Shown: in pieces, positions 6,718 through 16,063 of the stretch
How the letters are laid out: the number at the start of each line of letters is the position of its first letter
Position numbering within the stretch: position 1 is the stretch's first letter
Origin: JAGMDK01 sp023128695
GTDB lineage: Bacteria; Planctomycetota; Phycisphaerae; UBA1845; Fen-1342
Assembly (NCBI GenBank): GCA_030628805.1
Contig: DAOVQG010000031.1
Span: 1-24,512 of the forward strand
DNA length: 24,512 nucleotides
Direction: 5' to 3'
The notes under the pieces: model-generated
Told to the model about the DNA's origin: nothing
The model's database searches: none
What the model saw: the letters and a program-made list of their open reading frames with translations, nothing else
Translations under genes and position numbers: made by a program

Positions 6718-7878
6718 ATGACAACGCCCGCTCCATGCCGATCGCTCTACGTCCACGTCCCGTTTTGCCGGAGCCGGTGCGGCTACTGCGACTTCTATTC
6801 GCGGGTGCTCGACCCGGCGGCGGTCACGCCGTTGGTGGATGCGCTGTTGCATGAATTGGCGTATTACGCCGCCGAGCGGCCGTTTTGCTTTGATACGATC
6901 TATGTGGGCGGGGGTACGCCCACGGTCTTGCCGCCGAGCGAGTTGGAGCGGCTGCTGCGTGGGCTGCGCCGGTACGCGGCACCACGGAATGAACTGGAAT
7001 TCACCGTCGAGGCGAATCCGGCCACCGTGCCGGAGGGCGTGGCGGCGGTACTCGCGGCAGCCGGCGTTCAGCGCGTCTCGATCGGGGCGCAGAGTTTCAA
7101 TGCGACGGAGTTGCGGGTGCTCGAGCGGACGCATCAACCCGCTCAGGTGGCAGAGACGGTGATGACCTGTCGCCGAGCCGGAATCCGCCAGGTCAACCTG
7201 GACTTGATCTTCGGTATCCCCGAACAGACGCCCAGGTCGTGGCTGCAAAGCCTGCAAGCGGCGCTCGCCCTCGAACCCGAGCACCTTTCGTGCTACGGTT
7301 TGACCTATGAGCCGGGCACGCCGCTGCGCCGCCGGCTCGAGGCCGGCCTTGTCCGCCGCGTCGATCACGACCTCGAAGCGGAGATGTACGAGCTGACCCT
7401 GGAGACCCTGCCGGCGGCGGGACTGCCACAATACGAGATTAGCAATTTCGCGCGGCCTGGGTCGGAGTGCCGACATAACTTGCGGTACTGGCACAACGAG
7501 CCCTATCTCGGTCTCGGCCCGTCCGCCGCGGGCTTCATCGACGAAGTGCGCTACAAGAACGTCGCGGATACGGCGGCGTACGTGCAAGCGGTCAATGAAG
7601 GCCGTTCACCATGGAGCGAGCAGGAGCAACTGCCGCCCGAACGCCGTGTACGCGAATCGGCCATGCTCGCCCTGCGGCTGACGGCCGGGCTCGAGCGACG
7701 ACGTTTTCAGGAGCGATACGGAACTGACCCCGCCGAGTTGTTTGCCGCGGCGGTGGAGCGGCACGTCAAGACCGGCTTGCTGGAGGCGGATGACGCCGGC
7801 CTCCGACTCACCCGCGCGGGCCTGCTGGTGGCCGACACCGTGATGGCGGACTTCCTCTCTGTTCCAACTCAGCTCTAG
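6718..7878 (+). CDS. hemW: HemW-like radical SAM heme chaperone
   Basis: A 386-residue member of the HemW/HemN radical SAM family. The 4Fe-4S motif CRSRCGYC (C17, C21, C24) has the CxxxCxxC form, and lacks the fourth Cys typical of true coproporphyrinogen dehydrogenase HemN. GGGTP (64-68), NLDLIFGIPEQT and the C-terminal CRHNLRYW segment also fit HemW, which is thought to deliver heme to respiratory enzymes. The ATG at 6718 is preferred because the YVHVPFC motif follows at the usual distance and the 225-base in-frame extension to 6493 would run through the divergent FHA gene. ATGs at 6670/6673 are possible alternatives; the ribosome-binding site at 6718 is weak. It is followed after 54 bp by lpdA. 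Confidence 0.92.
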   Translation: MTTPAPCRSLYVHVPFCRSRCGYCDFYSRVLDPAAVTPLVDALLHELAYYAAERPFCFDTIYVGGGTPTVLPPSELERLLRGLRRYAAPRNELEFTVEANPATVPEGVAAVLAAAGVQRVSIGAQSFNATELRVLERTHQPAQVAETVMTCRRAGIRQVNLDLIFGIPEQTPRSWLQSLQAALALEPEHLSCYGLTYEPGTPLRRRLEAGLVRRVDHDLEAEMYELTLETLPAAGLPQYEISNFARPGSECRHNLRYWHNEPYLGLGPSAAGFIDEVRYKNVADTAAYVQAVNEGRSPWSEQEQLPPERRVRESAMLALRLTAGLERRRFQERYGTDPAELFAAAVERHVKTGLLEADDAGLRLTRAGLLVADTVMADFLSVPTQL

Positions 7879-7932
7879 GTAACACTTCCATCCGTCGCCT
7901 ACAGCGAGTATTTTCCCGTGCAAGGAATTTAC

Positions 7933-9351
7933 ATGGCAGCCAGTGAACTCACGGAACAAACGGACGTGCTTGTTATCGGCGGCGGGCCCGGCGGGTATGT
8001 CGCCGCCTTTCGGGCCGCGGACCTCGGGCTGCGAACGACCATCGTCGAAAAGAGCCCCCTGCTCGGCGGTATCTGCCTCCGCGCGGGCTGCATCCCCTCC
8101 AAAACACTCCTGCACGTCGCCCATCTGATCGAATCCGCCGCATTGGCCAAAGACTTCGGCGTCACCTTCGCCGAGCCCAAGATTGACATCGACCGGCTCC
8201 GCGGCTGGAAACAGGCGGTCGTGGACAAACTCTGCGGCGGCATCAAGACCCTGGCCAAGAAACGCGGCGTACGCGTGATTCAGGACACCGCCCGCTTTGA
8301 AGACTCCGGCACCGTGCGGATTGAAGGCGGCGACGTGACCCGGCTGAAGTTCAAGAACGCGATCATCGCGACCGGCTCGCGGTTGAAAACGCTGCCCGAG
8401 AAGATCATGCCAGCCGACTGTTGCCTTGATTCGAGCGGCGCGCTCGACCTGGAAGTCATTCCCCAAGCGCTCTGCATCGTCGGCGGGGGATACATCGGGC
8501 TAGAACTCGGCCAGGTCTACGCCGCCCTGGGCAGCAGGGTCACGGTGATCGAGGTGCTCGATCGGATTCTCACCGGCCCGGACGATGATCTGGCGCGGCC
8601 GCTGGTCGCCCGGCTCAAGAAGCAATTCGATGCGATTCATACGGGTGCCGCGCTGGTGTCGGCCCGGAAGACCGGCCGGCAGATCGAGATCACTTTCACC
8701 AAGGGTGGACGGCGGGAAACGCTGATATGCGACCGCGTTCTGGTTTCGGTTGGTCGTGAGCCGAACGCCGGCGACCTCGGCCTGGAAAACACCAAGGTGG
8801 TTGTTAACGCGCGCGGCTTTATCGCGGTCGATGAGGCCCGGCGCACGGCCGACCAGTGCATCTACGCGATCGGCGACGTCGCGGGCAATCCGATGCTGGC
8901 ACACAAGGCCAGCCGCGAAGGCATCGTCGCCGCCGAGGCGATTGCCGGCCAGCCCAGCGTATTCGACCCGCGGGCCATCCCGGCGGTCGTTTACACCAGT
9001 CCCGAGTTGGCCTGGTGTGGACTGACCGAAAACGAAGCGAAAGAAAAAGGTGTTGAGGTCAAGGTCGGCAAGTTCCTCTGGGGCGCCTCCGGCCGTGCGC
9101 TCGCGATGGGACGCCCCGCCGGTATGACCAAGGTCATCGCGGACACCGGGACCCACCGCGTGCTCGGCGTGGGTATCGTCGGCGAGCATGCCGGCGACCT
9201 CATTGCCGAAGCCGTCCTCGCGATCGAAATGGGTGCCCGGGCCGAGGACCTCGCGCACACCATTCACCCGCATCCGTCCACGTCCGAAACGTTAATGGAG
9301 GCGGCGGAAAATGTTCTCGGCACGGCCATCCACGCGCTGCGGAAAGTGTAG
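7933..9351 (+). CDS. lpdA: Dihydrolipoyl dehydrogenase
   Basis: A 472-residue FAD flavoprotein of the pyridine nucleotide-disulfide oxidoreductase family. This is the E3 component that reoxidises dihydrolipoamide in 2-oxoacid dehydrogenase or glycine cleavage complexes. The FAD-binding GGGPGG (16-21), the redox-active disulfide C48/C53 in GGICLRAGCIPSK, the NAD-binding VGGGYIGLE and the C-terminal catalytic HPHPSTSE (His-Glu pair) are all present. There is no N-terminal lipoyl domain. The ATG at 7933 has AAGGA (7922-7926) at six bases; the in-frame GTG at 7918 lies before that site. No E1/E2 genes are adjacent, so the complex it serves is not shown. Its TAG stop lies in a repeat-like hairpin region. 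Confidence 0.95.
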   Translation: MAASELTEQTDVLVIGGGPGGYVAAFRAADLGLRTTIVEKSPLLGGICLRAGCIPSKTLLHVAHLIESAALAKDFGVTFAEPKIDIDRLRGWKQAVVDKLCGGIKTLAKKRGVRVIQDTARFEDSGTVRIEGGDVTRLKFKNAIIATGSRLKTLPEKIMPADCCLDSSGALDLEVIPQALCIVGGGYIGLELGQVYAALGSRVTVIEVLDRILTGPDDDLARPLVARLKKQFDAIHTGAALVSARKTGRQIEITFTKGGRRETLICDRVLVSVGREPNAGDLGLENTKVVVNARGFIAVDEARRTADQCIYAIGDVAGNPMLAHKASREGIVAAEAIAGQPSVFDPRAIPAVVYTSPELAWCGLTENEAKEKGVEVKVGKFLWGASGRALAMGRPAGMTKVIADTGTHRVLGVGIVGEHAGDLIAEAVLAIEMGARAEDLAHTIHPHPSTSETLMEAAENVLGTAIHALRKV

Positions 9352-9372
9352 GCGCGAGATGGGAATCTCACA
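9347..9372. repeat. Hairpin carrying the lpdA stop codon
   Basis: GTGTAGGCGC leads into GAGAT-GGGA-ATCTC (9356-9369) followed by ACACC. The TAG of the GTGTAG prefix (9349-9351) is the lpdA stop. The hairpin core is the same as at 55-76, inverted. It sits immediately before the strong ribosome-binding site of the next gene, so it could modulate lpdA-to-hydrolase readthrough. Confidence 0.5.
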
Positions 9373-9387
9373 CCAAAGGAGGACGTT

Positions 9388-10119
9388 GTGTTCACCATCG
9401 TCTACGACAACAACCCTGGTCAGAAAGGGTTGACCGCGGACTGGGGTTTCGGCTGCGTGATTCGCGGGGCGGAGAAGACCATCCTCTTCGACACCGGCGG
9501 AAACGGACGCATTCTGCTGGAGAATATGCGCCGACTGAACGTCGACCCGAAGGAGATCGACGTCGTCGTTCTCAGCCACATCCATGGCGATCACACCGGC
9601 GGGCTGGCGTCCTTCCTCCAGGAGCGGACCGGCGTGCCCGTATACATACCCACCGGTTTTCCGCCGGCCTTCAAACAACGCGTCCGGTCCCTGGGAGCTC
9701 AGGTCATCGAGGCAAACGACTCCGCAAGGATTTGTCCCGGCGTACGGACGACGGGCACGCTCGGAAAAGGCGCGATCGAGGAGCACGGGCTGTGCGTCAA
9801 GACGCCTGAAGGTTGGGTACTGGTCACCGGCTGTGCCCATCCGGGGGTCGACAACCTGGCCGCCCAAGCCAAAGAGGTCACCGGCGGACCGCTTTACCTG
9901 GTGCTGGGCGGTTTCCACCTGCTCTCGCGCTCGCGATCACAGATCAACGCCATCATCGATCGCTTTGAAGAGCTGGGCATCCGACGGGCCGCCCCGTGCC
10001 ATTGTTCCGGAGACCCGGCGCGCCGGCTTTTCAAGCAACGCCTTGGCGACCGCTGCGAGCTGGTGGGCGTCGGCCACGTTTTCCGCATCAAACCGCACGA
10101 AAAGCCGCGCACGCCCTGA
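9388..10119 (+). CDS. Metallo-beta-lactamase-fold hydrolase, COG1237-like
   Basis: A 243-residue metallo-beta-lactamase superfamily protein. The zinc motif is SHIHGDHTGG (H64, H66, D68, H69). Further metal or active-site His lie in GCAHPG (H151), GGFHLL (H177) and APCHCSG (H205). The GCAHPG, GGFH and HCSG signatures mark the COG1237 group, whose members include the pterin-related RFA-P synthase-like proteins of archaea; the bacterial substrates are generally unknown. It has no signal peptide and is probably cytoplasmic. The GTG at 9388 is preceded by a near-perfect AAAGGAGG at five bases, the best ribosome-binding site in the window. It lies 36 bp after lpdA and is likely co-transcribed with it. 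Confidence 0.9.
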   Translation: MFTIVYDNNPGQKGLTADWGFGCVIRGAEKTILFDTGGNGRILLENMRRLNVDPKEIDVVVLSHIHGDHTGGLASFLQERTGVPVYIPTGFPPAFKQRVRSLGAQVIEANDSARICPGVRTTGTLGKGAIEEHGLCVKTPEGWVLVTGCAHPGVDNLAAQAKEVTGGPLYLVLGGFHLLSRSRSQINAIIDRFEELGIRRAAPCHCSGDPARRLFKQRLGDRCELVGVGHVFRIKPHEKPRTP

Positions 10120-10131
10120 CCAACGCGACCT

Positions 10132-10153
10132 GCCGCGGAAGCTCGCCCGCGGC
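10132..10153. repeat. GC-rich hairpin after the COG1237 hydrolase
   Basis: Arms GCCGCGG and CCGCGGC flank the loop AAGCTCGC, 12 bases after the stop codon. There is no T-run, so it could be a REP-like unit or a weak terminator. The rest of 10120-10281 holds CCCGGG-containing inverted repeats (about 10191-10218) and no gene. Confidence 0.45.
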
Positions 10154-10281
10154 GCGTGGCACTGATCTATCAACATCGCTCCACTAGTAGTGCGGCCCGG
10201 GCGCACGAATCCCGGGTCCACATTTGAATGGTGCGTCAAGGGACGCAGCCTACGAACTACGAACTCAAGAGCAGGCCCGGC

Positions 10282-10605
10282 CTAGTGCCCGGTGCTTGGT
10301 GGCGGCTGTAGCGGGTTCGGCGGCGGAGCAAGCCCTCCACCGGCTCCGGGCGAGAAGCCGACGTTTCGGCTCTCATACTCAAGAGTCCGTCGAGCCAAGC
10401 CCTGATCTTCGGCCATCGCGTCACGGCCGAGCCTTCGCACGTTCGCAATAGCCCGACTGCTCATTTCCGTCATCGGGTTAGACGATAACCGCCCCAGAAG
10501 GTGGCCGTAGTCCAGCTTCGCTTTCATCTCCTCTTCGGGAAGCATGAACTTCCGGTAAACATACTTGCCCACCGGATAATTCGCCAGGAAATCATCTGAA
10601 CTCAT
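10282..10605 (-). CDS. Small protein of unknown function
   Basis: A 107-residue product that I do not recognise. It begins MSSDDFLANYPVGKYVYRKF, has a charged helical middle (MKAKLDYGHLLGRL, then a second helix with RAIANVRRLGRD), and ends in a Gly/Pro-rich disordered tail (from about residue 87). No signal peptide or membrane helix is seen. The ATG at 10605 is preferred because GGGAG lies eight bases upstream; an ATG at 10623 is in frame but has no site. It is the only good frame in this interval and its codon use is normal, yet it is short enough that its reality is not certain. Confidence 0.6.
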   Translation of the reverse strand: MSSDDFLANYPVGKYVYRKFMLPEEEMKAKLDYGHLLGRLSSNPMTEMSSRAIANVRRLGRDAMAEDQGLARRTLEYESRNVGFSPGAGGGLAPPPNPLQPPPSTGH

Positions 10606-10814
10606 CGTCGGTCTCCCTTTCAAGATGCGCTGAGGCTTACCGAAAACAGGATAGGCGTGCCTGGCTGGCGGGGCAAGGCAATCTGACGAAGCCGTGTAGC
10701 CGTGTAGGACGCACCCTACGAACTCTCGAGGGCGAGGGAGTAGGCCAAGTAGTCATGCGAGCGCCGCAGGCCGCGACGACCCTGCGGTCTGCCGGAGCTC
10801 CGCCAAGTCGCGCA

Positions 10815-12665
10815 TCAGCGAGTGTAGCGAAAATACCACCATGGTGACCACTCGCTCGGGCCATTTTGCGACTCAGCTCGGACCCTCCAACGTCCCGCGT
10901 TCATTCCCCCAAAACTAAAGGAGTATGTCGTGGCAACAAGTCCCGTAACAGCTTCCTCTTGGCCAAAATCACCTGGGTCCCAAGCGCCAAACTCCGACCC
11001 CCTGGACCGGTATGAGATTTCCACCTCGACCGCGTACGTGACTGGTGCTGTCCCAGTGCTTGCTTGCCAACTTAGATTAGTTACCCTGGGGTAATTGTCG
11101 AAAACCGTCCGGTCCGCTGGAGCAATTTGGATGGGAACCGATGGCACACCCGCCTGTCCGCCCCCGCCACCACCACTGTTCGCGTCGCCATGGAGAACTT
11201 CAAGCGCATCGACGGTGGCACCAATGCCGTCGTAGAACCCTGTCCACGATGGGCTACTGCGCTCGTTGTCATTTGTTACCGAAAGGATGACCGTCAACGT
11301 GTGCAGACCCGAAGATATCCCTGGAAACCACTCCGATAGATCGATGTCCACGGTCTCGGGATCCTTTGCCCAGACATCGCGTGAGGTCGAAAGGTGACCG
11401 TTGAGGCCCAGGGTGACTTTAATGCTTGCACCGGTGCAGTTACCTCGGCAGTCCCACCCTTTCAGCGAGTGCAACCGTAGGTCGGGGCCACTTGCATCGG
11501 CAATTCGGTTGTCGAAGTAGCAGGTAAGTGTCGAGGTACAGTGTGCCGGCTTGTTCGGATTATAGCCGATGAATGCGGACGACTCGTCCGGAGGACCGGT
11601 CACCTCGCGTTCGTTAGACTCCTCAGATGGAGCGTACTCACTGTCACTGCATTCGTACCAAGACGCCCGATCCACGAAGCGATCACCCGGATCATCGCAA
11701 GCGTTGCCGACGCCGTCGCCATCGGTGTCGATCTGGTCGGCGTTGGCCACGTCCGGGCAGTTGTCCTCGTCGTCCGGCACCCCGTCGCCGTCCGAGTCGG
11801 ACTGCGCGAACGGTTCTGCCTCTTCAGCTGTGCTCTCTGCCTCGACGACGCTCAGCTTGATCTGCGACTCGAGGTACTCGGGGTGCTGGGTGTAAAACTC
11901 GACCGTGTCCATTGGCTCCGGCGTGAACACTGTGTCCGTCACGACTGTCTGAAGCACGCCCCCGCAGCAGAATGGAACGGCGTACCCGGCTGGAGCCAAC
12001 CCGAGGAGGGTGGCGCCCGCAGAAATCGCGCAACAGACCGCCTTTGCGCCGAAGGTCGTCCACTTCACGACGCCGCTCCACTGCTGATCGGTGAGCTTGG
12101 CCGTCTCGGCAGGCGTAGACTTCGGGCCTAATCCCTTGAACGTTGCGCCCTGGGCAGCGAGGCTTTGCAGATCAGATAGGAGGTCCGCGTCGAGCGACAC
12201 ACCGCTTGCGCGAGTGACCATTCCGTTTGGACGCACGGCCACCAAGTCGACCGAGTTCGTCGTATAGCTCTCGAAGAAGACGGTCAGGTCATCGAACACA
12301 GCGCGTGTGGGTAGACCATCAGCGCCAAACCAGAAGAAGATGTACCTCCCGTTGCGATCGATGAACCCGCCGCCGGTTAGCTCACGCAGACTCCCGTCGG
12401 ATCGCTTACTGCCAACAATCAGAAGGGCTTCGTCACTGCCTTGGCTCGTGACGATGGCAGCAAGATCAGAGCCGGTGTCCTCGACTAACGCGACGTCGAG
12501 TGTCTCGTTTCCGCCTCCGCTGTTGCCGCCGGAGCCATCCAGGCTGGGCCCCACGGCGGTGGGACAGCCAGCGACCGCAAGTAGCGCGCAAATCGTGGCT
12601 ATGCCTGCGACGGCAAAGAACATACGACTTGTGGCGCCAAGGTTCCCACGTGCGTCTGACGACAT
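10815..12665 (-). CDS. Secreted lipoprotein with thrombospondin type 3 repeat
   Basis: A 616-residue putative surface or periplasmic lipoprotein. The N-terminus has a hydrophobic signal (about 15-33) ending in a lipobox AVAGC with C34 as the lipidated Cys, then a Gly/Asn/Ser linker. A domain of unknown type follows, with two vicinal Cys pairs (C211-C212 and C233-C234). At 289-324 is a calcium-binding thrombospondin type-3-like repeat (DSDGDGVPDDEDNCP, then DTDGDGVGNACD). A Cys-containing beta-rich region is next, then a poly-Gly spacer, then a C-terminal fibronectin-III-like domain (about 515-616, LSWQASTGTAPVTYAVEVE, ending WSPWWYFRY). The ATG at 12665 has GGAGGA six bases upstream; the open frame beyond it lacks a signal sequence. 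Function is unknown. Confidence 0.88.
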   Translation of the reverse strand: MSSDARGNLGATSRMFFAVAGIATICALLAVAGCPTAVGPSLDGSGGNSGGGNETLDVALVEDTGSDLAAIVTSQGSDEALLIVGSKRSDGSLRELTGGGFIDRNGRYIFFWFGADGLPTRAVFDDLTVFFESYTTNSVDLVAVRPNGMVTRASGVSLDADLLSDLQSLAAQGATFKGLGPKSTPAETAKLTDQQWSGVVKWTTFGAKAVCCAISAGATLLGLAPAGYAVPFCCGGVLQTVVTDTVFTPEPMDTVEFYTQHPEYLESQIKLSVVEAESTAEEAEPFAQSDSDGDGVPDDEDNCPDVANADQIDTDGDGVGNACDDPGDRFVDRASWYECSDSEYAPSEESNEREVTGPPDESSAFIGYNPNKPAHCTSTLTCYFDNRIADASGPDLRLHSLKGWDCRGNCTGASIKVTLGLNGHLSTSRDVWAKDPETVDIDLSEWFPGISSGLHTLTVILSVTNDNERSSPSWTGFYDGIGATVDALEVLHGDANSGGGGGGQAGVPSVPIQIAPADRTVFDNYPRVTNLSWQASTGTAPVTYAVEVEISYRSRGSEFGAWDPGDFGQEEAVTGLVATTYSFSFGGMNAGRWRVRAESQNGPSEWSPWWYFRYTR

Positions 12666-13128
12666 GACTGATCCTCCGATACCTCGCTCGAATCGCGCGG
12701 AACGATGCCGGACTGCCTGTGACCGGCGGGCTATCGGTTGCCACTGATTCGGTCCACAGGTCCAGTCATCACCACAAGTACGTGCGCCAAAGACGGGAGA
12801 GGAGCGCAGAGAAAGTTGCAAAAACTTGCACGCCCCAGAATCGGGCCGCCCCGGAACCGGAGCGTGCCAGCGCCCGCCCTCGCCCGGGCACGCTGCACGT
12901 CACGTAGCATAACACAGGCGCGCCGCGCAGGCAAGCGCGAGCGCGACGGCGGCGTGGCTGAAGCGATAAGTCATTGCTGCGCAGACCTTTGCGCCGGGCG
13001 CCGACGAGGCCACGTCGGCTGTGCCCGTGCGGGAATGGCCCGTCCCCGCCGAGGAGTGAGTCTTCCATTCCCGGGATAAATGGGACGGGTAAATGGGGAC
13101 GGGAATCTTTTCTTGCTTTTCAATCATC
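12666..13128. other. Long noncoding interval: lipoprotein leader and atp 3' flank
   Basis: No convincing gene is present; the short frames on both strands lack family motifs and plausible ribosome-binding sites, and none resembles ATP synthase epsilon. The right part is GC-rich. The left part would form a leader of about 235 nt for the lipoprotein mRNA if the promoter at 12906-12934 is used. That leader contains a GTGCC/GGCAC-armed stem (about 12867-12893) and a small AAGTT-GCAAA-AACTT palindrome (about 12814-12828). No known riboswitch consensus was recognised. Confidence 0.5.
12906..12934 (-). promoter_or_regulatory. Sigma70-like promoter of the lipoprotein gene
   Basis: On the minus strand, TTGCCT (12929-12934) and TATGCT (12906-12911) are separated by exactly 17 bases. 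Transcription would start near 12899 and give a leader of about 235 nt before the ATG at 12665. This is a match by eye to the housekeeping consensus only. Confidence 0.5.
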
Positions 13129-13150
13129 CGTCAGGCTCGGAGGCCTGACG

Positions 13151-13155
<5 letters not shown>
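13129..13155. repeat. Hairpin carrying the atpD stop codon
   Basis: CGTCAGGC-TCGGAG-GCCTGACG (13129-13150) is followed directly by CTACGG. On the atpD strand this reads CCGTAGCG then the hairpin, so the TAG stop (13151-13153) is part of the GTAGCG prefix typical of this window's hairpins. It may also act as terminator for the ATP synthase operon, although the following bases are not a clean T-run. Confidence 0.65.
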
Positions 13156-14602
<1,447 letters not shown>

Positions 14603-14624
14603 TTATCACCCGGGAGACTGGGAC

Positions 14625-14654
14625 AGAATATAGAATACAGAATACAGAATACAG
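14625..14654. repeat. Left heptamer array of the four-helix cassette
   Basis: Four units of 7 bp (AGAATAT, then AGAATAC three times) plus AG. The array is the inverted counterpart of the one at 15110-15146; together they bracket the four-helix-bundle gene. Confidence 0.85.
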
Positions 14655-14682
14655 TTAGAGCATAGCGGTATTTCTCGTCATT

Positions 14683-15072
14683 TTACTGGGATTCATCTCT
14701 TCTTGCGTTTTTAACAATCGTTGTCAGTATTCTTGCGATTTCGTCGGCTTCGCTTATCAAATCCGTTAGTCGTTCCCTTTGTAGCATTCCATCCTCAGCA
14801 ATCAAACGCAGCCAGTAGAGCGTTTCGCGGGCTTCCGTGCGGGCTATGTTCATGCGCCGTGCAAAGTCCTTTCTCGTGTGTAGTCCTTGGGCTTCCTCAA
14901 TGTTTGCACCAACACTCGTGCCGCTGCGTATTAGCTGCTTGGCGAAAACATGGCCGTAAACATCATGAGGCAATGCCCGCACGACCTTCAGAATCCGCAG
15001 CGCAAATCCAAACGTACGCTCCGCGATATCAAAAGGTGAAGCATCACCGGACGAGCCATATTCATTCTCCAC
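14683..15072 (-). CDS. Four-helix-bundle protein (23S rRNA IVS family)
   Basis: A 129-residue all-helical protein matching the S23/IVP four-helix-bundle family. Diagnostic stretches are FDIAERTFGFALRILKVV, the central RSGTSVGANIEEAQG, the KDFARRMNIARTEARETLYW helix and the LISEADEIARILTTIVK helix. The family was first seen encoded by intervening sequences in 23S rRNA genes but is also widespread elsewhere; the molecular role is unclear, and a relative (bAvd) assists diversity-generating retroelements. Here there is no rRNA or reverse transcriptase nearby. The start is GTG at 15072 with GAGGTG about five bases upstream. The gene sits between atpG and atpD in operon orientation and is bracketed by inverted AGAATAC heptamer arrays, which suggests it came in as a cassette. 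Confidence 0.9.
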   Translation of the reverse strand: MENEYGSSGDASPFDIAERTFGFALRILKVVRALPHDVYGHVFAKQLIRSGTSVGANIEEAQGLHTRKDFARRMNIARTEARETLYWLRLIAEDGMLQRERLTDLISEADEIARILTTIVKNARRDESQ

Positions 15073-15109
15073 AATAGCACCTCGACATTACCGCGCTGCA
15101 TTTCGTCTT

Positions 15110-15146
15110 CTGTATTCTTTATTCTATATTCTGTATTCTATATTCT
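15110..15146. repeat. Right heptamer array of the four-helix cassette
   Basis: About five 7-bp units of the GTATTCT/ATATTCT type run up to the base next to the atpG stop (TCA at 15147-15149). It is complementary in sense to the array at 14625-14654, so the two form long imperfect terminal inverted repeats some 450 bp apart. Confidence 0.85.
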
Positions 15147-16016
15147 TCATGCCACAGCGTTCGCCCCGCCGACGATATCCGCCAATTCGGTCGTAATCTG
15201 CGATTGCCGGGCACGGTTGTATTGCCGCGTCAGGAACTTTGTCATGTCGCCGGCCGCGTCGGTGGCGGCCTTCATCGCGACCATCCGGGCCACCTGCTCG
15301 CAGAGGATCGCGTCGTTGAAACACTGGAACAACCGAATCTTCACCGCCTCGGGAATCAGCCGGGTGAGCAGTTCGCCGGGCGGTGGCGAAAACTCGAATT
15401 CAACCGGCGCGCGGGGCCGCGTCTGCTCGGTTTTCGGCGGCTCGATGGGTAACAATTGTGCCAGCGTGGGGCGCTGCACGCCGACGCTGTGAAACTGCAT
15501 GTAGAGTACATCTGCCCGGGCCACTTCGTTGCGTTGGTACATACCCATATAGCGCTCGGCCATCTCGCTGACGCGTTCGAATCCGATGCGGTCCTCGATG
15601 TCGGTGATTCTCTCGCCGACTTCTATGCCGAGGAATTTCAGGTAGTTGAGCCCCTTTTTGCCGACGACCTCCATCACGGGCGTGAGCCCGGCCTCCGCCA
15701 GTTCTCGCCGAGCCTCCAACATACGGCGGAGCATGGAGCCGTTGTAGGGGCCGCACAGGCCGCGGTTGGAGGTAATGACCAGCAGGATGCTGTTATCTTC
15801 GGCCTCGTTGGGCTTGAGTAAGGGATGATCGGCCGCTTGCTGCCCGCCAAGCGTCTGGATCATCTCGGTGATCTTGTTCGTGTAGGGCCGCGAGGCGACG
15901 GCGTGCTGCAAGCATTTCTGATAGCGCGCCGTGGCGATGAGCTGCATCGTCGACGTGATCTTGCGGATATTCTGCACCGCTCTGCGGCGCTTGACGATTT
16001 GCCGTGCTTTTGCCAT
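15147..16016 (-). CDS. atpG: ATP synthase F1 gamma subunit
   Basis: The central rotor shaft of F1. The 289-residue product is of normal length. It has the expected N-terminal helix (ARQIVKRRRAVQNIRKITSTMQLIATAR), the Rossmann-like middle with ITSNRGLCGPYNGSM, and the long C-terminal helix (ARMVAMKAATDAAGDMTKFLTRQYNRARQ). The ATG at 16016 has AAGG eight bases upstream. In the usual operon atpG directly follows atpA; here a HEPN/BolA-like gene pair lies between them, and a four-helix-bundle cassette separates it from atpD. Its TGA stop directly abuts an AGAATAT heptamer array. Confidence 0.97.
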   Translation of the reverse strand: MAKARQIVKRRRAVQNIRKITSTMQLIATARYQKCLQHAVASRPYTNKITEMIQTLGGQQAADHPLLKPNEAEDNSILLVITSNRGLCGPYNGSMLRRMLEARRELAEAGLTPVMEVVGKKGLNYLKFLGIEVGERITDIEDRIGFERVSEMAERYMGMYQRNEVARADVLYMQFHSVGVQRPTLAQLLPIEPPKTEQTRPRAPVEFEFSPPPGELLTRLIPEAVKIRLFQCFNDAILCEQVARMVAMKAATDAAGDMTKFLTRQYNRARQSQITTELADIVGGANAVA

Positions 16017-16038
16017 TAATACGCCTTCTTAGCCCTGG

Positions 16039-16052
16039 CAGTAGCGCTACTG
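16039..16052. repeat. Perfect 14-bp palindrome between BolA-like gene and atpG
   Basis: CAGTAGCGCTACTG is a perfect palindrome containing the TAGCG word seen in the window's hairpin prefixes. It lies in the 47-bp gap downstream of the BolA-like gene. It may be a repeat remnant at the boundary of the inserted gene pair. Confidence 0.55.
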
Positions 16053-16063
16053 TTGGATTGAAT

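Noticed and set aside
6589..7587. Long minus-strand extension of the FHA frame
   Set aside because: It is antisense to hemW, whose radical SAM motifs are unmistakable, and has no recognisable domain; the FHA fold and ribosome-binding site place the start at 6588.
12738..13128. Search for a hidden atpC or small gene
   Set aside because: None of the frames shows epsilon-subunit features or a credible ribosome-binding site.
14683..15072. Four-helix-bundle gene taken as a sign of a nearby 23S rRNA gene
   Set aside because: No rRNA sequence was recognised; the flanks are atpG, atpD and microrepeats.
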